A DNA stretch of 64,000 nucleotides from Helichrysum umbraculigerum (taxonomy: Eukaryota > Streptophyta > Magnoliopsida > Asterales > Asteraceae), in the NCBI GenBank assembly GCA_949592205.1, contig CATIUR010000005.1:108001277-108065276 (forward strand), in the 5' to 3' direction. The position numbers and the translations under genes were made by a program. The notes beneath the pieces are model-generated. The model had not been told where the DNA came from. It did not search any database and worked only from the letters and a program-made list of their open reading frames with translations. Of the stretch, positions 45,213 to 55,924 are shown in pieces. How positions within the stretch are numbered: position 1 is the first letter of the stretch; the number at the start of each line of letters is the position of its first letter.

Positions 45213-45988
45213 ATCTATACAAGAAACACAAATGACAATAACAGGTAATGCACGTTAGTAAGTTATAAACTATAATGTTTATGAATCAAAATGATCATCT
45301 AACATCTTAGTTCTTAACATATTAAACACATATATAACTTATAACTAATAAGTCGTAAGTCCAATATGTAAAATCCGTTAATTACTTGTTAATAAGAAAT
45401 CCTCAAGTCGTTACCGTTTTATAAAACCAATATATATATTATACCGCTAACAAAAATTAGGACACGCCACTCGATTACATTGTGAATCGGTAGACTTTCG
45501 ATATATATATACATACATTGTCATAGGAATCCAAAATATACTAGTTATTACTTAAAAAGTCTTAACTCTTATAAAAACCCTTTTTTAAAAAAAAAAAAAT
45601 TTAGCTAAGTTCTGGACTCGCATAAGACACCTATGCGAATCGAGTTCAACTCGTTTCGCTTATCAACTCGCGATTGGATATGCAGCCAAGTGAACTCGCT
45701 AATCATGTCGATCTGCAGGTCAACTCGCTGGTCGATCCGCTAGTCAACTCGCTGCGTTCGATGAACAGCCGTCGCGAGTTTAAACTTAAAATCGATGATT
45801 TTGTTAGTTTTAACATGATCAAAAGATATATTTACGTTTATTAAGGTTCGTTTAACATTAATCCTAAGGATTCATGTCATTAATCCTAAGGATTCATGTT
45901 CTAACAAACCGTTAATCTACGTGAATCGATCAAACTTTAAACCGAAACCCTAAGTTTATAAAAACTTTGATTTCTCGTTAATTAGACG
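45213..45988 (-). other. Element D spacer upstream of ORF3, left of E
   Basis: AT-rich, no gene; the minus-sense end reads TTTCTTGTATAG just before the ORF3 start. It contains AACTCGC/GCGAGTT units at about 45603-45785 and a segment shared with intron 5. Confidence 0.7.
45603..45785. repeat. AACTCGC array of D, upstream of ORF3
   Basis: About nine units of the AACTCGC or GACTCGC type, with GCGAATCGAGTT and TCGATCCGC variants. A further group lies on the other side of E at 54336-54485, so the pre-ORF3 array of D was split by the E insertion. Confidence 0.75.
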
Positions 45989-45993
45989 GTGAA

Positions 45994-48408
45994 TGTAACA
46001 CCCCCGAAATTCACTGTTTTGCGGAAGCATAGTTTGGGGTGTTACTAATTAAATATCACAGCACAAAGATAAAGCAAACGACCTCTAAATGAGACGTTTT
46101 GTAAATTAGTTACATTCCATAGATATAATGTTTGAAAACTTAGTGTTTTCGTATACAAAATGTAGTTTCCCCTAGAGTCCACGCGTATAGCGGGAGATTC
46201 TATTACATAATCAAAATATACAAAAGATAATGCTAAGAATCTCCGTTAATGCAGTTGTGTTGAAATCATGCGACTCTAGCTAAAATCCTGGAGTAATCCT
46301 ACTCCATCCGGGTACCTGAGAAAACATGCTAAAAAGTGTCAACCAAAAGGTTGGTGAATCTCACAGGTTTGTAATTAATATCGGCTTTGAACACGAGATT
46401 TCATTAGTAGGGCCCGTAGGCGTAAAATCAGCCATTGCAATCCAGCAATCGTAAAATCAGTATTTGCAATCCAGCAAATGTAAATAAATAAGTTTACACC
46501 GTTGCCATGAGGCTCATAATCGAAGCTTAACCCGTAAATAATATGTTTGCTCCCGTGACATGCTCGTAAGTGAGCAAGCATCAGTAACGAATAAGTTGTC
46601 ACCCGTTTATACGTGTAAATCGGTACGTGGCAGCGCTACTGCCCCGGGTGGGGAGGGTCATTTCCCTAATGGATCCATTAACTACTGTTCGCGCTTAAGT
46701 CCATAACTAACGATATATGATGGAGAGACTTCTGTAAATGGTAATTAACTCATGCAATTCCGTTTGGTATAGAAATCAGTTTAGTACTTGTGTTCAGGAA
46801 AAATCAGTAGCATGTATCTCCCCCAATAAGATAAAGCAGTAAAAGTGGGGCCGTAAGACTCACCTGAGTCTTTGCAAGTACGTTTATATCAATAAACGAG
46901 TAAGTAATATCAACCGTAGGTTCTCCGAACCCGTAACCTTCAAATGCCTAAACATATAAAGTTAAGTAAGTAGATGTCTCGCAAGACCATCTAGGCTAGT
47001 TGTTTACACAACTCATTATGTCCAAGTGTTTGTTTAGTAATCCGTTTGTAGTTTGAAAACAAATATGGCCCGTTGGTGACGGTTTGTAATAATGATTCAA
47101 AGCGTTATCATTTATAACGCAATTTAGTGTAATTGAAATTGAAAGTATGTTCTATGACGTTTGTTAAGTCGTATGACATAAGTATTTGAAGTTGTGTAAG
47201 TTCGACACTTAGTAAAATCTGACTTTTCAAGGTTCTGGTTTGTGCGACGTAGCATGCGACGTAGCATGCGACGTAGGGTGCGACGTAGGAAGGTACGTCG
47301 CATGATGCGACCTTCGCAAATCAATGCGACGTAGGAGGCGACGTCGCTAATGCGACGTTGGTTCGGTTTGCGACGTAAAAGTCTACGTCGCTATGTGCGA
47401 CGTCCGCAAGTTAATGCGACGTAATAGGCTGCGTCGCTAGTGCGACGTTGGGATATCTGTGCGACGTAGGCCGCGACGTCGCTAAATGCGACGTTGGCCA
47501 CAAAATGCGACGTTTTGAGCTACGTCGCAGAAAGTCCAGCGTCTCTGCGACGTAGCGGTCTGATCGGAATATGGTGGCCGGAAAATCGGTCGAAAAGCTT
47601 CCGTTCGGTCCAAATCTTTTACCCAACCCATTTTTGGACATTTTAAGCATATATAAACTATAAAAACGTAAAAATGAGTAAAAACGGAGAGTTTCGGGTT
47701 TTGTCGGAAACTTACGAAATGCCGAAATGAAAATCCGGAAAGATAGCGTGATAGATCGTGATGTGGTGGTCGTTTTCTTCCAAAAGGGTAGTATGTTTCG
47801 CGTGCGTTTAGTGGTAGTATTTTGCGGTTTTGTGAGGTTTTTGGGTGGTGGGGTTTGAGAGAAAAGAAAGGAAGAAAGAGAAAAGAAAAGAGAAAGTGAA
47901 AAGAAAAGAGAAGAAGGTGGGAGGTTAAGCCTCCCATTTTCAGTCCGCGCCTCCGTGCTCCGTGCGGTGTTCGTTTCCCCCGTCGTTTAAACGTTATATT
48001 TTTTAAAAAAAAATGACGGGAATATTTTAAATGAAATACCTTGAAATTAATTATAAAAACATTTTTCGAAGTATTTAAAATTCTTAACTCGCGTTTAATT
48101 CGTATTCGTTAAATTATTTAAAATGTCGTCGTGATATTATAAATAATGTTTGTTCGCTGTGTATTTTATATAATAAAATACGTTCTCATTATTTAGGTAA
48201 GTTTCTGTCACCAACGTCAAAATAATTGTGTCGGACTCCGTCCGGTTAATTCGTACGATTTATCCAAATCGCGTAAAAACACACATATATATATAAATCA
48301 ACTTATATATATACAAATAGAGCCTGTAATTAGTCCTATTACATACTAATTACAACTAGTTACAATCAATTAGGCATAAATAATTATCCTAATTTAGCAG
48401 GTGTTACA
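45994..48408 (-). repeat. Element E 3' LTR (complete copy)
   Basis: 2415 bp. In minus-sense order: TGTAACACC, AT-rich U3, a GGAGGTTAAGCC-type leader region near 47930, purine tracts, donor-like TCGTAAGTTTCCG at about 47712, then the GCGACGTA cluster (47565-47242). Reading frames inside it (for example 47482-47937) repeat in the other LTR and are not genes. Confidence 0.95.
47242..47565. repeat. GCGACGTA array in the E LTR
   Basis: About twenty units of TGCGACGTA or TACGTCGCA, first as a near-tandem run (TGCGACGTAGCA near 47243-47283), then as spaced inverted pairs. The copy in the other LTR is at 53045-53368. The unit is the same as in copia element C. Confidence 0.9.
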
Positions 48409-48421
48409 TTCTCCCCTTGTT
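48409..48421 (-). other. Element E polypurine tract
   Basis: Minus strand AACAAGGGGAGAA next to the LTR, preceded by TTTCGGGACGAAATTTC, a phrase usual for the 3' end of Tekay-type elements. Confidence 0.85.
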
Positions 48422-48441
48422 AAAGAAATTTCGTCCCGAAA

Positions 48442-51400
48442 TTAGCTTGAGTGCACGGACGGTGCGTTGTCTGGGAAGAGATGTGGGTATTTCTGTCGCA
48501 TTCGGTCTTCCCGTTCCCAGGTGAACTCAGGGCCGCGCCTAGAATTCCACCTGACTTTTAATATGGGAATACGACTCTGTTTCAATTGCTTGACCTCACG
48601 GTCCATGATTTCCATAGGTTTCTCGACGAAATGAAGTTTATCATCGATTTGAATTTCGTCGAGCGGTATAATCAGCGTCTCGTCAGACAGACATTTCTTC
48701 AAGTTAGAAATGTGGAATGTGTTGTGTACGCTGCTAAGTTCAGCAGGAAGTTGCAGGCGATATGCCACTGGACCAATCCTTTCGAGGATTTCGAATGGCC
48801 CGATATATCTAGGATTTAGTTTGCCTCGTTTCCCGAATCGAATAACACCTTTCCACGGTGCCACTTTGAGAAGTACCTTGTCTCCTACCTGGAACTCAAG
48901 GTGTTTGCGTCTCACGTCAGCATAGCTTTTCTGACGATCACGTGCGGCTTTCAGCCGGTTTTGAATACCAACGATTTTCTCAGTAGTTTCTTGAATGATT
49001 TCTGGACCCGTGAGTTGGGAATCTCCTAACTCAGTCCAACAGATGGGTGATCGACACTTACGCCCGTAAAGTGCCTCAAAGGGTGCAGCCTTTATGCTGG
49101 TATGATAACTGTTGTTGTACGAGAACTCGCACAACGGTAAGTGATTTTCCCAAGAAGTACCGAAGTCAACTACGCAAGCTCGTAGCATATCCTCCAGTGT
49201 TTGAATAGTTCGCTCGCTTTGGCCATCGGTTTGTGGGTGATAAGCAGTACTCATATCCAGACGAGTACCAAGAGATTTCTGTAGCGATTGCCAAAAGTTA
49301 GAAGTAAAACGGCTGTCCCTATCCGAGATGATCGAGATAGGTACACCGTGTCGTGAGATGATTTCTTTGACATAGATGCGAGTCAGACGCTCCATCTTGT
49401 CGGTTTCCTTGATGGCCAGAAAATGAGCAGATTTCGTGAGACGGTCCACGATCACCCAAATGGTATCGCAACCATTCGAAGTTTTCGGTAGTTTGGTAAT
49501 GAAGTCCATGGAAATCTGTTCCCATTTCCATTGAGGAATTTCAGGTTGTTGAAGCAACCCAGAGGGTCTTTGGTGTTCGGTCTTTACTTTGGAACAGGTT
49601 AGGCATTTACTGACGTACAAGGCGATGTCAGCTTTCATGTTAGGCCACCAATACAACCCTTTGACGTCATGATACATCTTGTCAGATCCAGGATGTATTG
49701 AGTATCGAGATTTGTGAGCTTCAGCCATCACCAAATCTCGCAAGTTTCCGAATTTGGGTAACCACACCCGGTTAGAGAAGTATCGAGTTCCATCGGGTTT
49801 GATTTCGAATTGTTTATCCAAGCCTCGCAAGGCTTCATTTTTCAAGTTTTCATCGTTGAGTGCTTCAAGTTGAGCGGTAAGGATTTGAGTAGGAAGCTCG
49901 TTACGAATTGTCATGGAAAGTGCTCGGACTCGAAGGGGTTTCACTCGTTCTTTTCGGCTTAAGGCATCGGCAACTACGTTAGCCTTGCCCGGATGGTATT
50001 TGATCTCGCAGTCGTAGTCACTAAGTAACTCTACCCAGCGACGTTGTCTCATGTTTAGATCTTTCTGATCGAATATGTGTTGGAGACTTTTGTGATCGGT
50101 AAAGATAGTGCTTTTCGTACCGTAGAGATAATGTCTCCAGATTTTCAATGCGAAGACCACAGCACCTAATTCGAGGTCGTGGGTCGTATAGTTTTTCTCG
50201 TGGATTTTCAGTTGTCGTGAGGCATAGGCAATGACTTTTTCCCGTTGCATCAACACACAACCAAGTCCCTGGTGTGAGGCGTCGCAGTAAACTACGAAAT
50301 CGTCGGTGCCCTCGGGTAAGGACAAGATTGGTGCACTGCAAAGTTTGTTTTTCAATAGCTGGAAGGCTGACTCTTGTTTATCAGTCCAATCGAACTTCTT
50401 ATCCTTCTGAGTCAGTGTGGTAAGTGGAACAGCTATTCTTGAAAAGTTTTCGATGAATCGGCGATAATAACCAGCAAGACCTAAGAATTGTCTCACTTCG
50501 GTTGGAGTGGTCGGTGACTCCCAGCCCTTGATTGCTTCAATCTTGGCGGGATCAACATGAATTCCTTGGCTGTCAATCACGTGCCCGAGGAATTGAACGG
50601 TTCGAATCCAGAACTCACACTTAGAGAATTTGGCATATAACTCTTCGTGTTTCAGAAGTCCTAGAATGGTTTTCAGATGTTGAGCATGTTCCTGTTCGTT
50701 ACGAGAGTAAATCAGGATATCATCGATGAACACAATGACGAATTTGTCAAGATATGGTTTGCACACCCGATTCATAAGGTCCATGAATACGGCCGGTGCG
50801 TTGGTTAACCCGAATGGCATCACTTGGAATTCATAATGCCCATAACGAGTTCGGAAAGCTGTCTTTGGGATATCATTGTCACGGACTCGGAGTTGATGAT
50901 AACCCGACCGTAGATCAATCTTCGAGTAAACACTCGATCCCTGGAGTTGGTCAAATAGGTCATCGATTCTAGGAAGTGGGTACCGATTCTTTATGGTTAG
51001 CTTATTCAGCTCTCGGTAGTCAATACACATGCGGAAAGACCCATCTTTCTTTTTCACGAATAAGACCGGAGCTCCCCAAGGCGAGGAACTTGGTCGAATG
51101 AATCCTCTGTCCAGGAGTTCCTGTAGTTGGTTAGACAACTCCTGCATTTCGGATGGTGCTAAACGGTAAGGGGCTCGTGCCACAGGTGCAGCTCCGGGCA
51201 CAAGTTCGATTTGGAATTCAACTTGTCTGGGTGGCGGAAGTCCGGGCAAGTCTTCAGGAAAGACTTCCGGGAAATCCCGCACGATCGGAACATCCTCAAG
51301 TCGCTTCTCCTCCGACTTCTTCTCCGTTACATGTGCGAGGATGGCTTGATACCCTTTTCGTAGATATTTTCTAGTTTTCAGACAGGAGACAATATTCAGA

Positions 51401-51842
51401 TTCCGCCTGCCGGTCTCCCCTTGTAGGACTAAGGTTCCACCGGAGACAAGAGGTATGCGAACGAGTTTGTCATGACAGATGATTTCAGCTCGGTGCTTGG
51501 ATAACCAATCCATACCGACAATAATATCGAAGCTGCCGATCTCGACAGGGATTAAATCAATGGGAAACGTTTCGTTCGTGAGGTTAAGTGTACAGTTGTG
51601 TATGATGCTATCAGTCTCAATCAGGTTGCCATTAGCTAATTCTACAATGTATTTAGCATCTAAGGCAGTGGGAGTAATATCAAGTAAAGGGCTAAATTTC
51701 TCAGATATGAAGCTTCTATCGGCACCGGTATCAAATAACACAGAAGCAGTAAGGTCGTTGAGAAGGAACGTACCCGTCACGACGTTCGGGTCTTGTCTGG
51801 CTTCCCCAGCCTTGATAACGAATGATCTGCCGCGAGCAGGGT
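48442..51842 (-). CDS. Element E gag end and pol: protease, RT, RNase H, integrase
   Basis: Open frame from the deletion joint to the stop at 48442, about 1130 codons, with no internal stop. It begins with the end of gag (EARQDPNVVTGTF context). Protease: VLFDTGADRSFIS. RT: PYRLAPSEMQELSNQLQE, WGAPVLFVKKKDGSFRMCID, and active site VFIDDILIYS. RNase H: VYCDASHQGLGCVL and TIFTDHKSLQHIF. Integrase: zinc region with SIHPGSDKMYHD and CLTCSKVK, then triad SMDFITKLP, ISDRDSRFTS and QTDGQSERTIQ. The C-terminus has a chromodomain-like segment (ILKVRWNSRRGPEFTWERED), which supports the Tekay/chromovirus lineage and may guide insertion into heterochromatin. Catalytic parts look intact, but the start of the polyprotein is lost. 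Confidence 0.92.
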
Positions 51843-54211
51843 TGTTACTAATTAAATATCACAGCACAAAGATAAAGCAAACGACCTCTAAATGAGACGT
51901 TTTGTAAATTAGTTACATTCCATAGATATAATGTTTGAAAACTTAGTGTTTTCGTATACAAAATGTAGTTTCCCCTAGAGTCCACGCGTATAGCGGGAGA
52001 TTCTATTACATAATCAAAATATACAAAAGATAATGCTAAGAATCTCCGTTAATGCAGTTGTGTTGAAATCATGCGACTCTAGCTAAAATCCTGGAGTAAT
52101 CCTACTCCATCCGGGTACCTGAGAAAACATGCTAAAAAGTGTCAACCAAAAGGTTGGTGAATCTCACAGGTTTGTAATTAATATCGGCTTTGAACACGAG
52201 ATTTCATTAGTAGGGCCCGTAGGCGTAAAATCAGCCATTGCAATCCAGCAATCGTAAAATCAGTATTTGCAATCCAGCAAATGTAAATAAATAAGTTTAC
52301 ACCGTTGCCATGAGGCTCATAATCGAAGCTTAACCCGTAAATAATATGTTTGCTCCCGTGACATGCTCGTAAGTGAGCAAGCATCAGTAACGAATAAGTT
52401 GTCACCCGTTTATACGTGTAAATCGGTACGTGGCAGCGCTACTGCCCCGGGTGGGGAGGGTCATTTCCCTAATGGATCCATTAACTACTGTTCGCGCTTA
52501 AGTCCATAACTAACGATATATGATGGAGAGACTTCTGTAAATGGTAATTAACTCATGCAATTCCGTTTGGTATAGAAATCAGTTTAGTACTTGTGTTCAG
52601 GAAAAATCAGTAGCATGTATCTCCCCCAATAAGATAAAGCAGTAAAAGTGGGGCCGTAAGACTCACCTGAGTCTTTGCAAGTACGTTTATATCAATAAAC
52701 GAGTAAGTAATATCAACCGTAGGTTCTCCGAACCCGTAACCTTCAAATGCCTAAACATATAAAGTTAAGTAAGTAGATGTCTCGCAAGACCATCTAGGCT
52801 AGTTGTTTACACAACTCATTATGTCCAAGTGTTTGTTTAGTAATCCGTTTGTAGTTTGAAAACAAATATGGCCCGTTGGTGACGGTTTGTAATAATGATT
52901 CAAAGCGTTATCATTTATAACGCAATTTAGTGTAATTGAAATTGAAAGTATGTTCTATGACGTTTGTTAAGTCGTATGACATAAGTATTTGAAGTTGTGT
53001 AAGTTCGACACTTAGTAAAATCTGACTTTTCAAGGTTCTGGTTTGTGCGACGTAGCATGCGACGTAGCATGCGACGTAGGGTGCGACGTAGGAAGGTACG
53101 TCGCATGATGCGACCTTCGCAAATCAATGCGACGTAGGAGGCGACGTCGCTAATGCGACGTTGGTTCGGTTTGCGACGTAAAAGTCTACGTCGCTATGTG
53201 CGACGTCCGCAAGTTAATGCGACGTAATAGGCTGCGTCGCTAGTGCGACGTTGGGATATCTGTGCGACGTAGGCCGCGACGTCGCTAAATGCGACGTTGG
53301 CCACAAAATGCGACGTTTTGAGCTACGTCGCAGAAAGTCCAGCGTCTCTGCGACGTAGCGGTCTGATCGGAATATGGTGGCCGGAAAATCGGTCGAAAAG
53401 CTTCCGTTCGGTCCAAATCTTTTACCCAACCCATTTTTGGACATTTTAAGCATATATAAACTATAAAAACGTAAAAATGAGTAAAAACGGAGAGTTTCGG
53501 GTTTTGTCGGAAACTTACGAAATGCCGAAATGAAAATCCGGAAAGATAGCGTGATAGATCGTGATGTGGTGGTCGTTTTCTTCCAAAAGGGTAGTATGTT
53601 TCGCGTGCGTTTAGTGGTAGTATTTTGCGGTTTTGTGAGGTTTTTGGGTGGTGGGGTTTGAGAGAAAAGAAAGGAAGAAAGAGAAAAGAAAAGAGAAAGT
53701 GAAAAGAAAAGAGAAGAAGGTGGGAGGTTAAGCCTCCCATTTTCAGTCCGCGCCTCCGTGCTCCGTGCGGTGTTCGTTTCCCCCGTCGTTTAAACGTTAT
53801 ATTTTTTAAAAAAAAATGACGGGAATATTTTAAATGAAATACCTTGAAATTAATTATAAAAACATTTTTCGAAGTATTTAAAATTCTTAACTCGCGTTTA
53901 ATTCGTATTCGTTAAATTATTTAAAATGTCGTCGTGATATTATAAATAATGTTTGTTCGCTGTGTATTTTATATAATAAAATACGTTCTCATTATTTAGG
54001 TAAGTTTCTGTCACCAACGTCAAAATAATTGTGTCGGACTCCGTCCGGTTAATTCGTACGATTTATCCAAATCGCGTAAAAACACACATATATATATAAA
54101 TCAACTTATATATATACAAATAGAGCCTGTAATTAGTCCTATTACATACTAATTACAACTAGTTACAATCAATTAGGCATAAATAATTATCCTAATTTAG
54201 CAGGTGTTACA
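51843..54211 (-). repeat. Element E 5' LTR, first 46 bases deleted
   Basis: 2369 bp matching 46040-48408. The joint shares TTGTTACTAATT-like bases with the LTR, suggesting a microhomology deletion. No primer site lies beside it. Confidence 0.93.
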
Positions 54212-54216
54212 GTGAA

Positions 54217-55924
54217 ATCCGTTGTATTTTACCTCAATATGTTCGCAATCTAAAGGTGAATAAAATCTACGGATCAAAAACTCGTTCTTCGTATTTGTAA
54301 AATCGAAATCAAACGAAAACTACGTTTCGCCTCGTTTAGCCTGAAAGCGGATTCGCCAAGTTGAAGTGAACTCGCGAATGCTGTGGATCCGGTGATGTAT
54401 TGACTCGTTTGACCTCCTGTTTTATACTCTGTATCCGATTCGCGAGATGTGATGCGGATCCGCAAGTTGATGTCAACTCGCAGAATTACATAAAAACGCG
54501 AATTTAATTCTAAGTATAAATAAAAACCCGATATTTTACAAGTCTAAATTATGATTAATTTTCACTTGTATTTGTCACGTTGTTCAACTCAAAAATATAC
54601 AGTATAATTTAATTCCGAAGGGTAAATTCAGATAAACACAAAAATTAAAAACAAATAAAAATAAGATAAAAATACAACTATATAAACTTTGGTATCAAGT
54701 ACCATTTTATTAATCACTTGAAACAAAGTAAATATACAAAGTAAATAAGATTTTATCTGCTTAGGGATCATATTAGTAAGAATAAGCAATTAATTATATA
54801 TTAAAAAGTCTAAGCAGATTGGTAGTATACATACCTCATGAAATTCAAAAAAAATCCTATAAAATTACAACTAAATTCATCATTGATATATTTATATTTA
54901 TAAAACTATATCTTAGGTACCTTTATCCACATAGCATAATTAATAAATGCATTACTCATATAAAGTGAATATTTTATTATAGACAGTTCAAGACGATTAC
55001 CGGTATTATGATCCACATAAACAAATTACACTCAATTTTCTAAGCAAACACTTTATTGTTAGTATGAATATTATCAAGTGCTTCCTATTATATGACATAC
55101 TGAAGAATTCAAGTAAAACACATAACACTGCATCATTAAATTTCAAGGTAGCGGTTACTAAATGATGTATCTTTTCGAAACATATAACATACACTTGAAT
55201 TTTTTTTAAGGTTAGACAAATATCAAACATACTTTGAATATGCTATGTTATCTAAGTCTGTACGTAGTACAACAGAAGATCCCTTCTAGCATAATTCAAA
55301 ATATATTTGAGAATATTAATTTAATTAAAGGTTTCAGTTCTGTACTTAGTACAACAAAGTTACCAGTAATTAAGTTAATACTCATATTGCTACTATTTGT
55401 CAATTCAAATTAATAAGTATGATAACAGTGTATAGTAATACCATCATTCAACATTTAAGACTTAATGTCATACATCATAGAATAGTAACACAAAATAATA
55501 AGCAAGTAGTTAATTTACTTCTTAAAGCTTAGAAAATTTCATATAATTTGCCTACCAGTATATCATATGATGAAGCCATCTAAAGTTTTAATAGAAATAA
55601 ACAAATTATAACTAGTGGATATAGGTGTATAATCAAATAAATATAAACACATACCTGATAGAACCGCTGTAGTTCTAAAGCAACTTTATTTGAACCTACT
55701 ACCATATCATTCTTAGGACTTAAGCTTATTATTGTGAAGCTTATTCTCCTAATGTACTATCATTTCCCTTAGTTTTTGCAAATAAAAACTTAAATGAAGG
55801 CGATTCCCCTTAGGTAACAAGCAAATGAATGCTATACGCCTTTTTTTTTTTTTTTTTATTTTATTTTATTTTTTTTATGAACACAGAAATACTAACTATT
55901 ACAAAAATACCCTTGGAAGACTAA
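54217..55924 (-). other. Element D spacer between pol and E
   Basis: No gene. Contains part of the AACTCGC array (54336-54485), GTAC palindromes at about 55257-55275 (minus TTGTACTACGTACAG) and 55340-55357 (minus TTGTACTAAGTACAG), and the A-rich tract (minus sense) at 55841-55877. All three have counterparts in the same order in C. Confidence 0.7.
55841..55877 (-). repeat. A-rich tract just after D pol
   Basis: Minus strand A8 TAAAATAAAATA then A17, about 45 bp after the pol stop; matches the A32 tract of element C in position. Confidence 0.9.

Larger units (their letters stand above)
45994..54211 (-). mobile_element. Element E: very young Tekay-like Ty3-gypsy element lacking gag
   Basis: Target duplication GTGAA (45989-45993, 54212-54216). 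3' LTR 45994-48408; remaining 5' LTR 51843-54211. Termini TGTAACACC and GGTGTTACA. The right LTR lacks its first 46 bases and joins the end of gag/protease directly at 51842/51843; primer site, leader and nearly all of gag are missing. Shared LTR sequence (2369 bp) is collinear at a constant offset of 5803 with no difference noticed, so the insertion and the deletion are both recent. It lies in the spacer of D between pol and ORF3. Confidence 0.93.

Noticed and set aside
47482..47937. 151-codon ORF in the E LTR (repeated at 53285-53740)
   Set aside because: Lies in the LTR leader and cassette, has biased composition and no domain.
52178..52405. 75-codon ORF on the minus strand, identical to 46375-46602
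   Set aside because: Duplicate only because both are in the LTRs of E.
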